DNA of 64,000 nt. Source: Luteipulveratus halotolerans. Its GTDB lineage: Bacteria; Actinomycetota; Actinomycetes; Actinomycetales; Dermatophilaceae. The stretch lies in NCBI RefSeq assembly GCF_001247745.1, contig NZ_LAIR01000002.1, positions 124,001 to 188,000 on the forward strand. The letters run 5' to 3'. The notes under the pieces are model-generated. The model saw only the letters and a program-made list of their open reading frames with translations, was not told where the DNA came from and ran no database searches. Of this stretch, positions 37,573 to 45,831 are shown one piece after another. The translations under genes and the position numbers were made by a program. The number at the start of each line of letters is the position of its first letter. Position 1 is the stretch's first letter.

Positions 37573-40053
37573 GTGGGGCGCGTCGTGACGTCCGCGCTGC
37601 TCGTCGTCGGTACGACCAGCAGCGTGCGTGTCCTGCCGCACGAAGCGGCCGACCAGGCATGGCTGCGCGACCGAAACCCGGTCCAGGCGCCCCGTGAGCG
37701 GCGCCTGGAGGTGCTGCTGCGCCGTGCCGCCCGGGCGAAGAAGCCGGTGGTAGTGGTCCTCACCGTGCTGCTGGCGATGCTCGCGATCGGGTTCGTCTCC
37801 GCGACCCCGTCAGCACACGCTGGCCCGCTCGACGTAGAGGAAAAGCTCTGCGACAAGCGATCGTTCGACCTGCCGGTCAAGTCCGGCAGCGGCCTGGAGC
37901 AGCTGATCAGCGACCCCTCGGACAAGCCGAACACGCTCTACGGGCAGTACGGCACCACAGGCGCCCGCTGGCCGGTATTCAACGAAGGCTGCGCCTCGAC
38001 GAACAGGATCTTCCTCACGCCCATCGGCAACATGGTCTTCGACATCTCCAAGTCGGTGTCGCGGACGTCGATCTCAACCGTGCAGTGGGTGTTCGACGAC
38101 AAACTGATCAACGCGTTCATCACCGGCGCCGACACGACCCGCTGCCACCGCGAGCCCAACGAGAACGGCCGCCAGGTCGTCGTCTGCGACACCTCCGACC
38201 GGTCGCCGCTAACCGAGATCGTCAACCGACTCCACCTGCGGCTGTTCCTGGAGTTCATCACCGCCGCAGTCATGATCGGCGGCCTCGTGCTCGGCTGGCG
38301 AGTCGTGACCAAGCGCTCCAGCAGCGAGCTGATGCAGAAGGCCGTCTGGATGGTCGTCGTCGCCGGGCTGGCATACGTGTTCGCCTCCAACGCAGGCTCG
38401 TACGTGGCGAAGATGAACTCCGGCGCGAACGAAGTCACCCAGACCGTGATCTCGTCCCTGACCGGCACCGACTGCAAGAACGTCGGCGAGCCCACAGACT
38501 GCATCGCCAACAGCCTCTATAACGTGCTGGTGTTCGACCCCTGGGCCACGGGCCTGACCGGGTCGACCCCGCAGGAGCACCCGGTAGCGGCAAACGGTCC
38601 TGCGACTGGTGACACGACGTACGACTTCTCACGTCGTGTCCTGACGCAGCAGGCGTTCTCCGCGACCGACCAGGTGACGATCTCCAAGCAGGGCAAGCCC
38701 GAGTCGTTCTACTCGTGCGCCGTGAAGGACGACGACGAGCACTTCGCTCCCGCCGTCCGCGACAAGGAAGCGACCTGGTCGGCCTGCGGCAAGTGGCAGG
38801 ACCGCAACGAGATGGTCAACGAGATGGTCGAGGACTCCGCCGACGGACAGAACAAGGCCGGGTGGAACGGCAACACCGCGGCCGCCGACGGCAAGTACGC
38901 GTGCGTCAAGGACTGCACGACCTGGGACAACTATCGAGGCGCCCAGTCCGGCAACCGCATCCTGATCGCGATGATCGCGCTCATCGCCGCGCTCGGTGTC
39001 GGTGTCGTGCTGCTGTTCATCTGCATGTCGTACCTGATGCTGGAGATCGGCACGATCATGTTCGCGATCCTCGCGCCGATCTTCTTCCTGCTCGGGCTCA
39101 TCCCCGACTGGGGCCAGCGGATCTTCCTGCGCTGGCTCGACCTGTTCATCGGGACGTTCGTCAAGCGCATCGCGCTCGGGGCGTTCCTCGGGGTGATGCT
39201 CGCGCTCTACAGCACCCTGTTCACCATCACCGAGATCCCCTGGTTCATGCGGCTGATCTTCGCGATCCTCATCGCACTGTTCGGCGTCGTGTACCGCAAG
39301 AAGTTCCTGGAGCTGTTCGAGTTCAACGTCTCCGGCGGCGACCAGCGTCTCCACACCGACGGCGACATGGGCAAGCGAGCCGCCTCTGCGGCTGGGAGTG
39401 TCACGCAGCGTGCGACGCGGGTTGGGGTCGGGGCGGTCGCGGGCGGAGCGGCTGCTCGTGGCCTGGGTAAGGGTGCCATCGCTCGCGCGGCTCTGGCGGG
39501 CGGCACACGTGGCCTGCTGCCGTCGAGCGCGTATTACGCGCAACGACTTGGGCGCGACCGTGGCGAGGCTGTTGCGTCGAAGATTGCCGAGCGATCCGAG
39601 GTCGCACGCCACATGCACGCTGCGTCCGGCGACGCGCACGAGGCTCGCATGAACGAGAAGCGCATCCGGGTGAAGTTTGACTCGGCCAAGGCGAACCTGG
39701 AGGACACCAAGTCGACGATCCACACTCTGCAGGAGACCCGGAATCGCGTATCCGTCTCGCACCGAAATGCGTTGCGGGAGAACGGTGCTGAGCACATTCA
39801 CACCAAGCGTCTGGCCTCGCGTGAGCGGGCCCTGGAGAAGGAGCTCGCCGCGAAGAAGGCCGAGTTGAAGAAGAACCACACCACCGCGTTCGACCTCAAG
39901 CGTGAACACCAGTTGGCACAGGCGAAGGCCCGTGCCGCCAGCGTCCGCATGGATGAGGCGTCGTACGCCTACCGCGGGTTCGTCGCGGCGGTCGGCGGGC
40001 GTGGTGCACGTCGCACGTACAAGCCGATCGACCGACTGGAGGAGGACCGATGA
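37573..40053 (+). CDS. VirB6/TrbL-like conjugal transfer membrane protein
   Basis: An 826-residue protein. A leader helix (VVVVLTVLLAMLAIGFV) precedes an extracytoplasmic Cys-containing region. Membrane segments follow around residues 218-235, 255-272, 455-485, 490-515 and 530-575 (for example ILIAMIALIAALGVGVVLLFI). The C-terminal 220 residues are cytoplasmic, Ala-rich and then Lys/Glu-rich coiled coil (NLEDTKSTIHTLQETRNR). This matches the large VirB6-like proteins of actinobacterial conjugative elements that form the inner-membrane channel. The GTG start is uncertain. It overlaps the next gene by 4 nt. Confidence 0.75.
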   Translation: MGRVVTSALLVVGTTSSVRVLPHEAADQAWLRDRNPVQAPRERRLEVLLRRAARAKKPVVVVLTVLLAMLAIGFVSATPSAHAGPLDVEEKLCDKRSFDLPVKSGSGLEQLISDPSDKPNTLYGQYGTTGARWPVFNEGCASTNRIFLTPIGNMVFDISKSVSRTSISTVQWVFDDKLINAFITGADTTRCHREPNENGRQVVVCDTSDRSPLTEIVNRLHLRLFLEFITAAVMIGGLVLGWRVVTKRSSSELMQKAVWMVVVAGLAYVFASNAGSYVAKMNSGANEVTQTVISSLTGTDCKNVGEPTDCIANSLYNVLVFDPWATGLTGSTPQEHPVAANGPATGDTTYDFSRRVLTQQAFSATDQVTISKQGKPESFYSCAVKDDDEHFAPAVRDKEATWSACGKWQDRNEMVNEMVEDSADGQNKAGWNGNTAAADGKYACVKDCTTWDNYRGAQSGNRILIAMIALIAALGVGVVLLFICMSYLMLEIGTIMFAILAPIFFLLGLIPDWGQRIFLRWLDLFIGTFVKRIALGAFLGVMLALYSTLFTITEIPWFMRLIFAILIALFGVVYRKKFLELFEFNVSGGDQRLHTDGDMGKRAASAAGSVTQRATRVGVGAVAGGAAARGLGKGAIARAALAGGTRGLLPSSAYYAQRLGRDRGEAVASKIAERSEVARHMHAASGDAHEARMNEKRIRVKFDSAKANLEDTKSTIHTLQETRNRVSVSHRNALRENGAEHIHTKRLASRERALEKELAAKKAELKKNHTTAFDLKREHQLAQAKARAASVRMDEASYAYRGFVAAVGGRGARRTYKPIDRLEEDR

Positions 40054-40302
40054 ACGTTCGACTGCCGCGCTTCCTATTTCGGCGCCTGAGCATCGCCGCG
40101 ACTCAGGAGCTGCTCGCTGCCCATGTTCAAGCGCGGGTCTGGCGAGACGTCGAGTTTGCGGGCAGTCGACTGAGCGTGCTGGTGTCGCGCGGGGGCATCA
40201 CGATCGCGCCGCTCACGAAGGGGAATGGCCAGGTCGAGCTTGCGCGCGTTCTCCGTCCGCACTTCGGGGACGCAGTGCATATGGCGAGCCGGGCGCTCGA
40301 TC
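40050..40302 (+). pseudogene. Island hypothetical gene, 5' part before IS3
   Basis: Encodes MNVRLPRFLFRRLSIAATQ and 84 codons before the IS3 element. ATG overlaps the VirB6-like gene (ATGA). Removing 40303-41637 (the IS plus one ATC duplication) joins it in frame to 41638-42011 through ...SRALDLLGVAGGLDEW, restoring about 208 codons. No family is recognised. As an element gene coupled to VirB6, a transfer role is plausible. Confidence 0.7.
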
Positions 40303-40342
40303 TGAACCGCCCCGGGGTTTCCGGACACTTCGTGTTGTGTCT

Positions 40343-41431
40343 CTACCCGGACGGGATGAGACGGTTTCGTGCAGCGTAGTGGGCTGATTCGACCTCGATG
40401 GGTGTCAGGTCGTCGATGGACTCGTGGGGTCGGTCGTGGTTGAACCAGTGGACCCACTGCAGGGTGTCGAGCTCGACGTGCTCGACATCGCGCCACGGCC
40501 CGTCGGGACGGATCAGCTCGGTCTTGTACGCGCCGATCTGGGACTCAGCCATCGCGTTGTCGTAGGCGTCGCCCACCGAACCCACTGATGGGTCCACGCC
40601 GGCGTCAATCAGCCTGGTAGTGAAGGCGAAAGAGGTGTACTGGCTGCCGGCGTCGGTGTGGTGCACCAGCCCGGTCAGGTCGTCCACGCCGTGCTGGCGG
40701 CGTGACCAGATCGCGTGCTCGAGGGTGTCCAGCACCAGCTGGGTGCTCATGCTGGTGGCCGCGCGCCAGCCGACGATCATCCGGGAGTAGACGTCGATGA
40801 CGAACGCGACGTAGACGGTCCCGGACCAGGTCGCGACATAGGTGAAGTCAGCGACCCACAGCCGGTTCGGGGCCGAGGCGGTGAAGTCTCGCTGGACCAG
40901 ATCCGCCGCTCGGGCATCGCGCGGGTCAGCGATGGTGGTCCGCACCTGCTTGCCCCGCAGTGCGCCCTGCCAGCCGTTCGCGGCCATCACTCGCTCCACG
41001 GTGCACCGGGCCACGTCATGGCCCTGCCTGCGCAGGTGCAACCACATCTTGCGCGCACCGAACCGGGTCACGAACCGCTGCTGACGCGCGGACCGGATCA
41101 GCTCGCCGACCTGCGCATCGCGCAGCGTCCGCGCTGAGGGCGCCCGATCGCGGGCCTCGTAGTACGTCGACGGGGCGATCTTGACGCCGTGCTCGCACAG
41201 CACTCGACAGATCGGCTCGACCCCGAACTCCTCACGATGAGTGTCGATGAACTCGGTCAGTACCTGGGTGGGCGGTCGAGCTCCGCCGCGAAGAAAGCCG
41301 ACGCTGACTTCAAGATCTCGTTCGCCCGGCGCAGCTCGGCGTTCTCCTTCTTCAACGCCCGGATCTCCTCCAGCTCCTGGGTCGTGCGACCCGGTCGGGT
41401 CCCGCCATCGACCTGGGCCTGGCGAACCCAC
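40343..41431 (-). CDS. IS3 transposase OrfB (integrase core)
   Basis: The DDE recombinase: first Asp in LWVADFTYVATW, second in VHHTDAGSQYTSF and Glu in DNAMAESQIGAYKTELI. The HTH_21-type region AQVGELIRSARQQRFVTRFGARK lies before. The open frame reaches 41431, but only the part from about 41300 is transposase-like, so it is made by frameshifting from OrfA near 41260-41310 in the overlap. The stop is inside the IS. Confidence 0.9.
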   Translation of the reverse strand: MGSPGPGRWRDPTGSHDPGAGGDPGVEEGERRAAPGERDLEVSVGFLRGGARPPTQVLTEFIDTHREEFGVEPICRVLCEHGVKIAPSTYYEARDRAPSARTLRDAQVGELIRSARQQRFVTRFGARKMWLHLRRQGHDVARCTVERVMAANGWQGALRGKQVRTTIADPRDARAADLVQRDFTASAPNRLWVADFTYVATWSGTVYVAFVIDVYSRMIVGWRAATSMSTQLVLDTLEHAIWSRRQHGVDDLTGLVHHTDAGSQYTSFAFTTRLIDAGVDPSVGSVGDAYDNAMAESQIGAYKTELIRPDGPWRDVEHVELDTLQWVHWFNHDRPHESIDDLTPIEVESAHYAARNRLIPSG

Positions 41432-41586
41432 TTACGCAGGGTCTCGGGAGACCCGATGCCCAGTCGAGCCGCGATCGTGCGGATCGCTTCGAACTCGCTG
41501 GTGTACTCGCCGGCGGCGACTGACTCCGTCACCATCCGGACCGCACGCTCCCGCAGCTCACGCGGGTACTTCGAGGGACGTGCCAT
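41257..41586 (-). CDS. IS3 transposase OrfA
   Basis: A 109-residue HTH_Tnp_1 protein, MARPSKYPRELRERAVRMV, with a C-terminal Leu-zipper-like helix (LEEIRALKKENAELRRANEIL). It provides end binding in IS3 elements. It ends in SAFFAAELDRPPRY within the OrfB overlap. Confidence 0.92.
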   Translation of the reverse strand: MARPSKYPRELRERAVRMVTESVAAGEYTSEFEAIRTIAARLGIGSPETLRKWVRQAQVDGGTRPGRTTQELEEIRALKKENAELRRANEILKSASAFFAAELDRPPRY

Positions 41587-41637
41587 GACTTCATCCTCCA
41601 GTAATGAAGTCTCCGGACATCCCGGGGCGGTTCAATC

Positions 41638-42011
41638 TGCTTGGCGTGGCGGGCGGGCTCGATGAGTGGTCGCCGGACTGGGACGTGACGCGGCTGTTCG
41701 AGGCAGCCGACGCTGTTCTCGACGCTGTGGGAGTGGTGGGGGAGTGGTCTGATGACTTGCCGACGCCGTCCTGGTTGCGGCCTGGCGCCAAGGCATTCCT
41801 GTATGGCGTTGATGCGCCACGATGGTGCACGGTCACCGATCGCTACGTGACCGAGGATCAGCTTGGCGAGGTGCCGGTTGCGAGCATCACTGACGACCGC
41901 GAGTCAGGTGTCGAGGTGGTTCACGCGCTCTACCTGTGGGGTGGTGACCCCGCGCGGCGCCGCCTGCCGGGAGCAACAGCCGAGTATCGCCGTGACGGGA
42001 CACTGTTGTGA
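41638..42011 (+). pseudogene. Island hypothetical gene, 3' part after IS3
   Basis: Continues the gene at 40050 from LLGVAGGLDEWSPDWDVTRLFEAADAVL to AEYRRDGTLL. An ATG at 41604 inside the IS end could still give a 135-residue product. It overlaps the start of the replication-relaxation gene by 4 nt (GTGA). Confidence 0.7.
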
Positions 42012-42781
42012 TCCGCCTTGGCGACCGTGATGTGCTACTGCTGGACTGGCTCTCGCGGTACCGATACGCGACAGCGCCGCAGCTCGCGCGGCTCTGCACG
42101 GGGTCTTCCGTGCGGTATCTCGATAGGCGGCTTCGGCAGCTCTGCCGCGTCGGATACCTGCACTCCGCGCGGCCTCTCGCCGGCATTCCTCGCATCTTTG
42201 CCCACACCGCGGCCGGTGCTGCCGCCGCGAACAGGTCGTACCCGAAGCCGACGCTGTCGCTGGGCACGGTGAAGCACACTCTGCTGTGCACGGATGTTGC
42301 GATCTCGTATGCGCTGCTTGGGCACGAGTCGGTGTCGGAGCGGCAGGTGATGGAGGTTGACTACTGGGACGGGCGGACCCAGGTCGACCCGTTGACGTAT
42401 GCGCCGTTCCACCAGACGGGTCGGAAGTTCCCGCACATGCCCGATCTCGTCGCGTTGCCCGTCCCGGATGACTTCAAGGTGTCGGAGACGCTCGGTGATG
42501 AGGCCGAGATTCTGGCCACCCGGTTCCCGTTCCCTGCGCACCCTGGCCTGGACGGGAAGCCGTTGCCGTGGGCGGTCGAGGTTGAACTGACGACGAAGAA
42601 GCGTCCGGAGATCTCGCGGGTGCTCACCGGGTACGGCCAGTCCCGGCACCTTGCCGGGGTCATCTACTACGCCACCGAGCGGTCCACGGCGACCGCGCTG
42701 TCGCGCACCGCGCAGGAACTCGGGCTGCTCGGGACCCGGGTTCACGTCAAGCGCCTGCGCGCGCATGGGGAGATGCGCTGA
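42008..42781 (+). CDS. Replication-relaxation family protein
   Basis: A 257-residue protein of the Replic_Relax group (PF13814) found on actinobacterial plasmids and conjugative elements. The N-terminal winged helix is DVLLLDWLSRYRYATAPQLA with YLDRRLRQLCRVGYL. KHTLLCTDVAISYALLG and the acidic stretch PWAVEVELTTKKRPEI are the family's endonuclease-like core. It may nick or remodel DNA at transfer or replication, but the function is only inferred from the family. GTG 42008 overlaps the previous gene. Its stop overlaps an ATG at 42781. Confidence 0.8.
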   Translation: MIRLGDRDVLLLDWLSRYRYATAPQLARLCTGSSVRYLDRRLRQLCRVGYLHSARPLAGIPRIFAHTAAGAAAANRSYPKPTLSLGTVKHTLLCTDVAISYALLGHESVSERQVMEVDYWDGRTQVDPLTYAPFHQTGRKFPHMPDLVALPVPDDFKVSETLGDEAEILATRFPFPAHPGLDGKPLPWAVEVELTTKKRPEISRVLTGYGQSRHLAGVIYYATERSTATALSRTAQELGLLGTRVHVKRLRAHGEMR

Positions 42782-42942
42782 TGCCTACATCCACATATCC
42801 GTCTGTCCCTCTGTCCACCCATCCGCACGAGCCTCGCGTCAGTGACACAGGTGATGAGGTGGCGTCCGCGCAGGTCAGCCCGCGTTTACACGGTCGTCGA
42901 GCAGGGCTGACTAACCCGCTGTGGCTGGGTTCGGTGCTGTGC

Positions 42943-43080
42943 CGCCGCCTTGGCCGCAGGGGCGAGGCCCGCCAGTGGCCCTCGTGGTCCCTCGCCGCGG
43001 CGGTGTCTACGCAAGCTTCGACACCGCCGCGGCTCAGCTCGGGCGCCCTGGCTTGGGCCTCGCCCCTGCGGCCTGCGGCG
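42943..43080. repeat. Giant hairpin 1 (nested inverted repeats)
   Basis: Outer perfect 19-bp arms are 42952-42970 and 43055-43073, extended by GC-rich flanks. An inner perfect 14-bp stem is 42994-43007 with 43020-43033 around a 12-nt loop. It is the first of three consecutive structures following the replication-relaxation gene. Confidence 0.85.
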
Positions 43081-43086
43081 TCGGCT

Positions 43087-43175
43087 CCGGGCCGCGGACC
43101 AGGGTGCGTGCGCAGTCACGGCTCGCCTAGCGGCTCGCCTGTTCCTGCGCACGCACCTCTGGTCCGGCGGCCCGG
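43087..43175. repeat. Giant hairpin 2
   Basis: Arms of 29 nt (43087-43115) and 31 nt (43145-43175) pair throughout except for two single-base bulges. The 29-nt loop holds two copies of CGGCTCGCCT. Confidence 0.88.
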
Positions 43176-43203
43176 TCGCACCTCGTGGACGCGGTGCACC
43201 TCT

Positions 43204-43770
43204 GTGGGTGGTTGGGGCTCGCCTCCGGGGGAGGGCACGCCAGGCGTCGCGTCGTCGCTGCGCTCCTGGCGATCCTCGCGTGCCCTCCCCCTCCGGCTCG
43301 CACGCGTGGCTGCGACGGTGTTGGTGCTGGCTGTGGTTGCGGGTTGCTCGTCGGGCAGTGACGGGGGCGAGTCGGGCGCGCCAGCGACGTCGTCGAGTGT
43401 GTCCCCCCGGGGGGATCGTGATGTGATCGCGGACCTCGCGCACCGGTTTTACGAATCGACATCGACGCGGAACTACGCGACGGCATGCTCGATGCTCACC
43501 GACGAGGCCGTCAACCAGCTGGCAGGTGAGGGCGAGACATGCACGTCCCTGCTGGAGGGGCTCGTCGACGACATCGGGGACGGTCCGCAACTCACGCGTT
43601 GGGGTGCGACGCCGTTCAACACTTCAGCCATTCAGATGGATCGCGGCGCCCATGCCCAGGTGTTCGGGAACGACCTTCGCCGACCCGACCGAGAGCCCGA
43701 TTTGATAGTCGACCTGACGAAGCGGGCGGGCCAGTGGGAGATCACAGGCGTGAGCATCGACCGTGCCTGA
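43204..43770 (+). CDS. Putative island lipoprotein
   Basis: The C-terminal part is a clear lipoprotein: hydrophobic VAATVLVLAVVAGC with a lipobox Cys, a Ser/Gly linker, then a globular domain (DVIADLAHRFYESTSTRNYATACSMLTDEAVNQL ... GQWEITGVSIDRA) resembling small NTF2-like lipoproteins. The frame is open back to ATG 42781, but 42800-43200 encodes Arg/Pro/Ser-rich sequence produced by the giant hairpins. GTG 43204 gives a basic n-region for the signal peptide; 42781 and 43306 are alternatives. Confidence 0.5.
   Translation: MGGWGSPPGEGTPGVASSLRSWRSSRALPLRLARVAATVLVLAVVAGCSSGSDGGESGAPATSSSVSPRGDRDVIADLAHRFYESTSTRNYATACSMLTDEAVNQLAGEGETCTSLLEGLVDDIGDGPQLTRWGATPFNTSAIQMDRGAHAQVFGNDLRRPDREPDLIVDLTKRAGQWEITGVSIDRA
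43225..43296. repeat. Giant hairpin 3
   Basis: Arms 43225-43240 and 43278-43296 share a 14-bp perfect core (GGGGGAGGGCACGC) and CCGG ends. An inner CGCCAGG/CCTGGCG pair continues the stem. Confidence 0.8.
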
Positions 43771-43784
43771 GCCTTGCGCTCTGG

Positions 43785-43838
43785 GGATGTCATGACATCC
43801 GGATGTGGTGGCGTGGGGATGTCATGACATCCCCACGC
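43785..43838. promoter_or_regulatory. Two ATGTCATGACAT palindromes
   Basis: A perfect 16-bp palindrome at 43785-43800 and a perfect 28-bp palindrome at 43811-43838 share the core GGATGTCATGACATCC. Related cores lie at 56658 and 57427 in the same island. Either an operator or a terminator for the upstream lipoprotein gene is possible. Confidence 0.6.
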
Positions 43839-43922
43839 AGATGATCAACAGGACCGACCTCGTGCGCCCTGGTCGTAGGCGCCTTCCACGCCCGCGCACG
43901 GGGTCGGCCCGGACCAATGTGT

Positions 43923-44243
43923 TTAGTCGAATTCTCGCGCATCACAGATGCGCTGGTACTCGCCGTCCGGGGATCGCTCGATTTCGGAGCGGACAATGGC
44001 GATCTCCTCTCGACGTTTCGCCATGGGCAGGTCATCCCACTCTGCACCCCAGCCCCAGCCCCAGCGCTCCCCGAGGTCCTCCCGGGCCAGGAGAGCCCAC
44101 TCAGCACGACTGGGGCGCAGGTCATCGCGGCGAGACTGAAGTGCGCCGGTCTCCAGATGGACGTACAGACTCTCGTCCCGGTCTGTGTCGTTGAGGAGCG
44201 CCTCAAAGTGTCGATTCAGATCATCTCGATCAATCACCTTCAT
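43923..44243 (-). CDS. Hypothetical island protein
   Basis: A 106-residue acidic soluble protein starting MKVIDRDDLNRHFEALLND, with a Trp-rich stretch LGERWGWGWGAEWDDLPMAKR and a charged C-terminal helix. The ATG at 44243 is taken because it directly follows a promoter-like region with repeated GTTTACACC. No family is recognised. The frame is open upstream, but that part lacks protein-like composition. Confidence 0.55.
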   Translation of the reverse strand: MKVIDRDDLNRHFEALLNDTDRDESLYVHLETGALQSRRDDLRPSRAEWALLAREDLGERWGWGWGAEWDDLPMAKRREEIAIVRSEIERSPDGEYQRICDAREFD

Positions 44244-44277
44244 GGTGTAAACGTAATTTTGCGAGTGAGGTGTAAAC
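44244..44277 (-). promoter_or_regulatory. Direct repeat GTTTACACC around a promoter
   Basis: The 9-bp word occurs at 44244-44252, touching the ATG, and at 44269-44277, separated by an AT-rich patch. It may be an operator of the 106-residue gene, whose transcript would have almost no leader. Confidence 0.45.
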
Positions 44278-44452
44278 AAGCCTAGTTCTGGAGGGTGCGG
44301 CCGGACCTCTTGCCCCTGGTTGCCAGTAGCAGCCACACGTTTACGAGACTGGGCGCGTTCAGAAACGTCGAAGGCAAATTCGTGTATATACGAGATATTC
44401 GTTGCCGCGCCGTCTCGCATTCTGGATGCGCGCCAGTGTGGCTGCAGGAACG

Positions 44453-44734
44453 TCAGCCCAGGGCGTGACGCTCGGCCAGTCCGAGGAGCCACTGCAGGGC
44501 ACGCAACATCACCGTGAAGGCCGCGAATGCACACGCCATAACGACCCAGCCGATGCCCGACCACGCCCCGGCGGTGACGTTGGAGTACAGGAGCGCTCCC
44601 GCGCCGAGGCAGATCAGTCCCCACGTGAGCACGGCGACGTAAATGGCGTACCGCAGGATGGTGCCGTCCAACCAGCTGACGTAGGGGACCGGCCACCGCA
44701 GCCATGGCGCGAAAACAAAGCGCAGCGACTTCAT
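44453..44734 (-). CDS. Small membrane protein
   Basis: A 93-residue protein with two membrane helices (YAIYVAVLTWGLICLGAGALL, about 29-49, and IGWVVMACAFAAFTVMLRALQ, about 61-81). MKSLRFVFAPWLRWPVPYVSW precedes them. No family is recognised. It is in the island between the 106-residue gene and an IS5 element. Confidence 0.55.
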   Translation of the reverse strand: MKSLRFVFAPWLRWPVPYVSWLDGTILRYAIYVAVLTWGLICLGAGALLYSNVTAGAWSGIGWVVMACAFAAFTVMLRALQWLLGLAERHALG

Positions 44735-44841
44735 GCTCGGATCCTCCCAGGAGCAGGCGACGTATCGGGGTGCCGCTGCCCACCTGTGTCACGTGACGGG
44801 GTCCAATCGGCGGACCGCGTCGCGCCAGCGCGACGCGCCGC

Positions 44842-45225
44842 CTAGGGCGTGTCTGATAATTGCTGGGTCCAGGCGATGGCGGCGTGGATGAGGACGGCGG
44901 CGCGGTAGATGATGGCGTGTTTGTCATAGCGGGTGGCCAGTGCGCGCCATTGCTTGACGTGGCAGAAGCGGCGCTCGATGACGTTGCGGTTCTTGTAGTC
45001 GGCGGCATCGAGCCCGACGGGTCTGCCACCGCGTGATCCGCGGCGCTTGCGGTGGCCCTTCTGGTCGTCGGGTTCGGGGATGACGGCCTTGATCCCGCGG
45101 GCACGTAGGTGAGCGCGGATCGCGCGTGAGGAGTACGCCTTGTCGCCGCGGACCGCGTCTGGTGTGGTGCGTGGGCGCCCCACGTCGCGGCTGACGCGAA
45201 GGTGTCCCAGCAGTGGCAGGAACAC
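44842..45225 (-). CDS. IS5 transposase, second frame
   Basis: Contains DAVRGDKAYSSRAIRAHLRARGIKAVIPEP and the YREK-like ERRFCHVKQWRALATRYDK region with the catalytic Glu. The protein sequence continues upstream in the same frame (about 45370, EPPDHAIGRSRGGLSTKIHQL), so it is normally a frameshift fusion with the first frame. The TAG stop is completed by the TA target duplication outside the IS. Confidence 0.85.
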   Translation of the reverse strand: MFLPLLGHLRVSRDVGRPRTTPDAVRGDKAYSSRAIRAHLRARGIKAVIPEPDDQKGHRKRRGSRGGRPVGLDAADYKNRNVIERRFCHVKQWRALATRYDKHAIIYRAAVLIHAAIAWTQQLSDTP

Positions 45226-45783
45226 GGGTGAGTCGCCGGCCTGTCCCGCAGTGATCAGCGTGACCAGCGGCAGCCCGTTGCCGTCGACGAGCTGGTGGAT
45301 CTTCGTCGACAGCCCGCCCCGGGAGCGGCCGATGGCGTGGTCAGGCGGCTCTTGCAGCAGATTCGTGTAGTTCGACCCAGCCCCCTGTGGTACGGGTGGT
45401 GTTCGTCGCGTGCTGGTGCGCCCTGGCGATGGTGGAGTCCACCGACAGCGACCAGTCCACGATCCCCGCAGCGTCCGCGGCGGCGGTGAGCTTGGCCAGG
45501 ACCTTGTCCCAGGTGCCGTCCGTGGCCATCCGGCGATGCCAGGTCCACACCGTCTGCCACGGACCGAACGACTCCGGAAGGTCGCGCCACGCGATCCCGC
45601 ACCGGTACCGGTAGATGATGCCCTCGAGCATCGTGCGCGCGTCGGAGAACGGCCGACCCCTGCGGCCCGTAGGACGCGGCAACATCTCCTCGATCAACGA
45701 CCACTGGGCATCCGAGAGCAACTGGAAACGAGACACGTCCGCAGAATCTCAGCCCAACACCGAACTATTTGTCAGACACGCCC
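44845..45783 (-). mobile_element. IS5-family insertion sequence
   Basis: 939 bp with inverted ends GGGCGTGTCTGA and a TA target duplication (44843-44844 and 45784-45785). Two overlapping transposase frames lie on the minus strand, as in the IS427-like subgroup. Confidence 0.88.
45341..45736 (-). CDS. IS5 transposase, first frame
   Basis: A 131-residue DUF4096-type N-terminal part: MSRFQLLSDAQWSLIEEMLP, YRYRCGIAWRDLPESFGPWQTVW and the first catalytic Asp in LSVDSTIARAHQHA. It ends at a TGA in the overlap where frameshifting to the second frame is expected. Confidence 0.88.
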   Translation of the reverse strand: MSRFQLLSDAQWSLIEEMLPRPTGRRGRPFSDARTMLEGIIYRYRCGIAWRDLPESFGPWQTVWTWHRRMATDGTWDKVLAKLTAAADAAGIVDWSLSVDSTIARAHQHATNTTRTTGGWVELHESAARAA

Positions 45784-45784
45784 T

Positions 45785-45820
45785 AACCGCGACGACCGCC
45801 GAACAGAGGTCGTCGCGGTT
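45785..45820 (-). terminator. Hairpin at the IS5 junction
   Basis: AACCGCGACGACC (45785-45797) pairs perfectly with GGTCGTCGCGGTT (45808-45820). It follows the stop of the small minus-strand gene at 45832. Confidence 0.65.
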
Positions 45821-45831
45821 CTCTCGTTGAC

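Larger units (their letters stand above)
40303..41634 (-). mobile_element. IS3-family insertion sequence
   Basis: 1332 bp. The imperfect terminal inverted repeats begin TGAACCGCCCCGGG and share TCCGGA. A 3-bp target duplication ATC flanks it (40300-40302 and 41635-41637). Two transposase frames lie on the minus strand. Confidence 0.92.

Noticed and set aside
42781..43203. Extension of the lipoprotein gene back to ATG 42781
   Set aside because: The start codon placement (TGATG) is attractive, but the extra 140 residues are encoded by large inverted repeats and look non-protein-like. Kept as an alternative only.
44402..44845. A 147-codon plus-strand frame over the 93-residue membrane gene
   Set aside because: The minus-strand frame gives two clean membrane helices and a good start, while the plus frame is irregular and Arg/Gly-rich.
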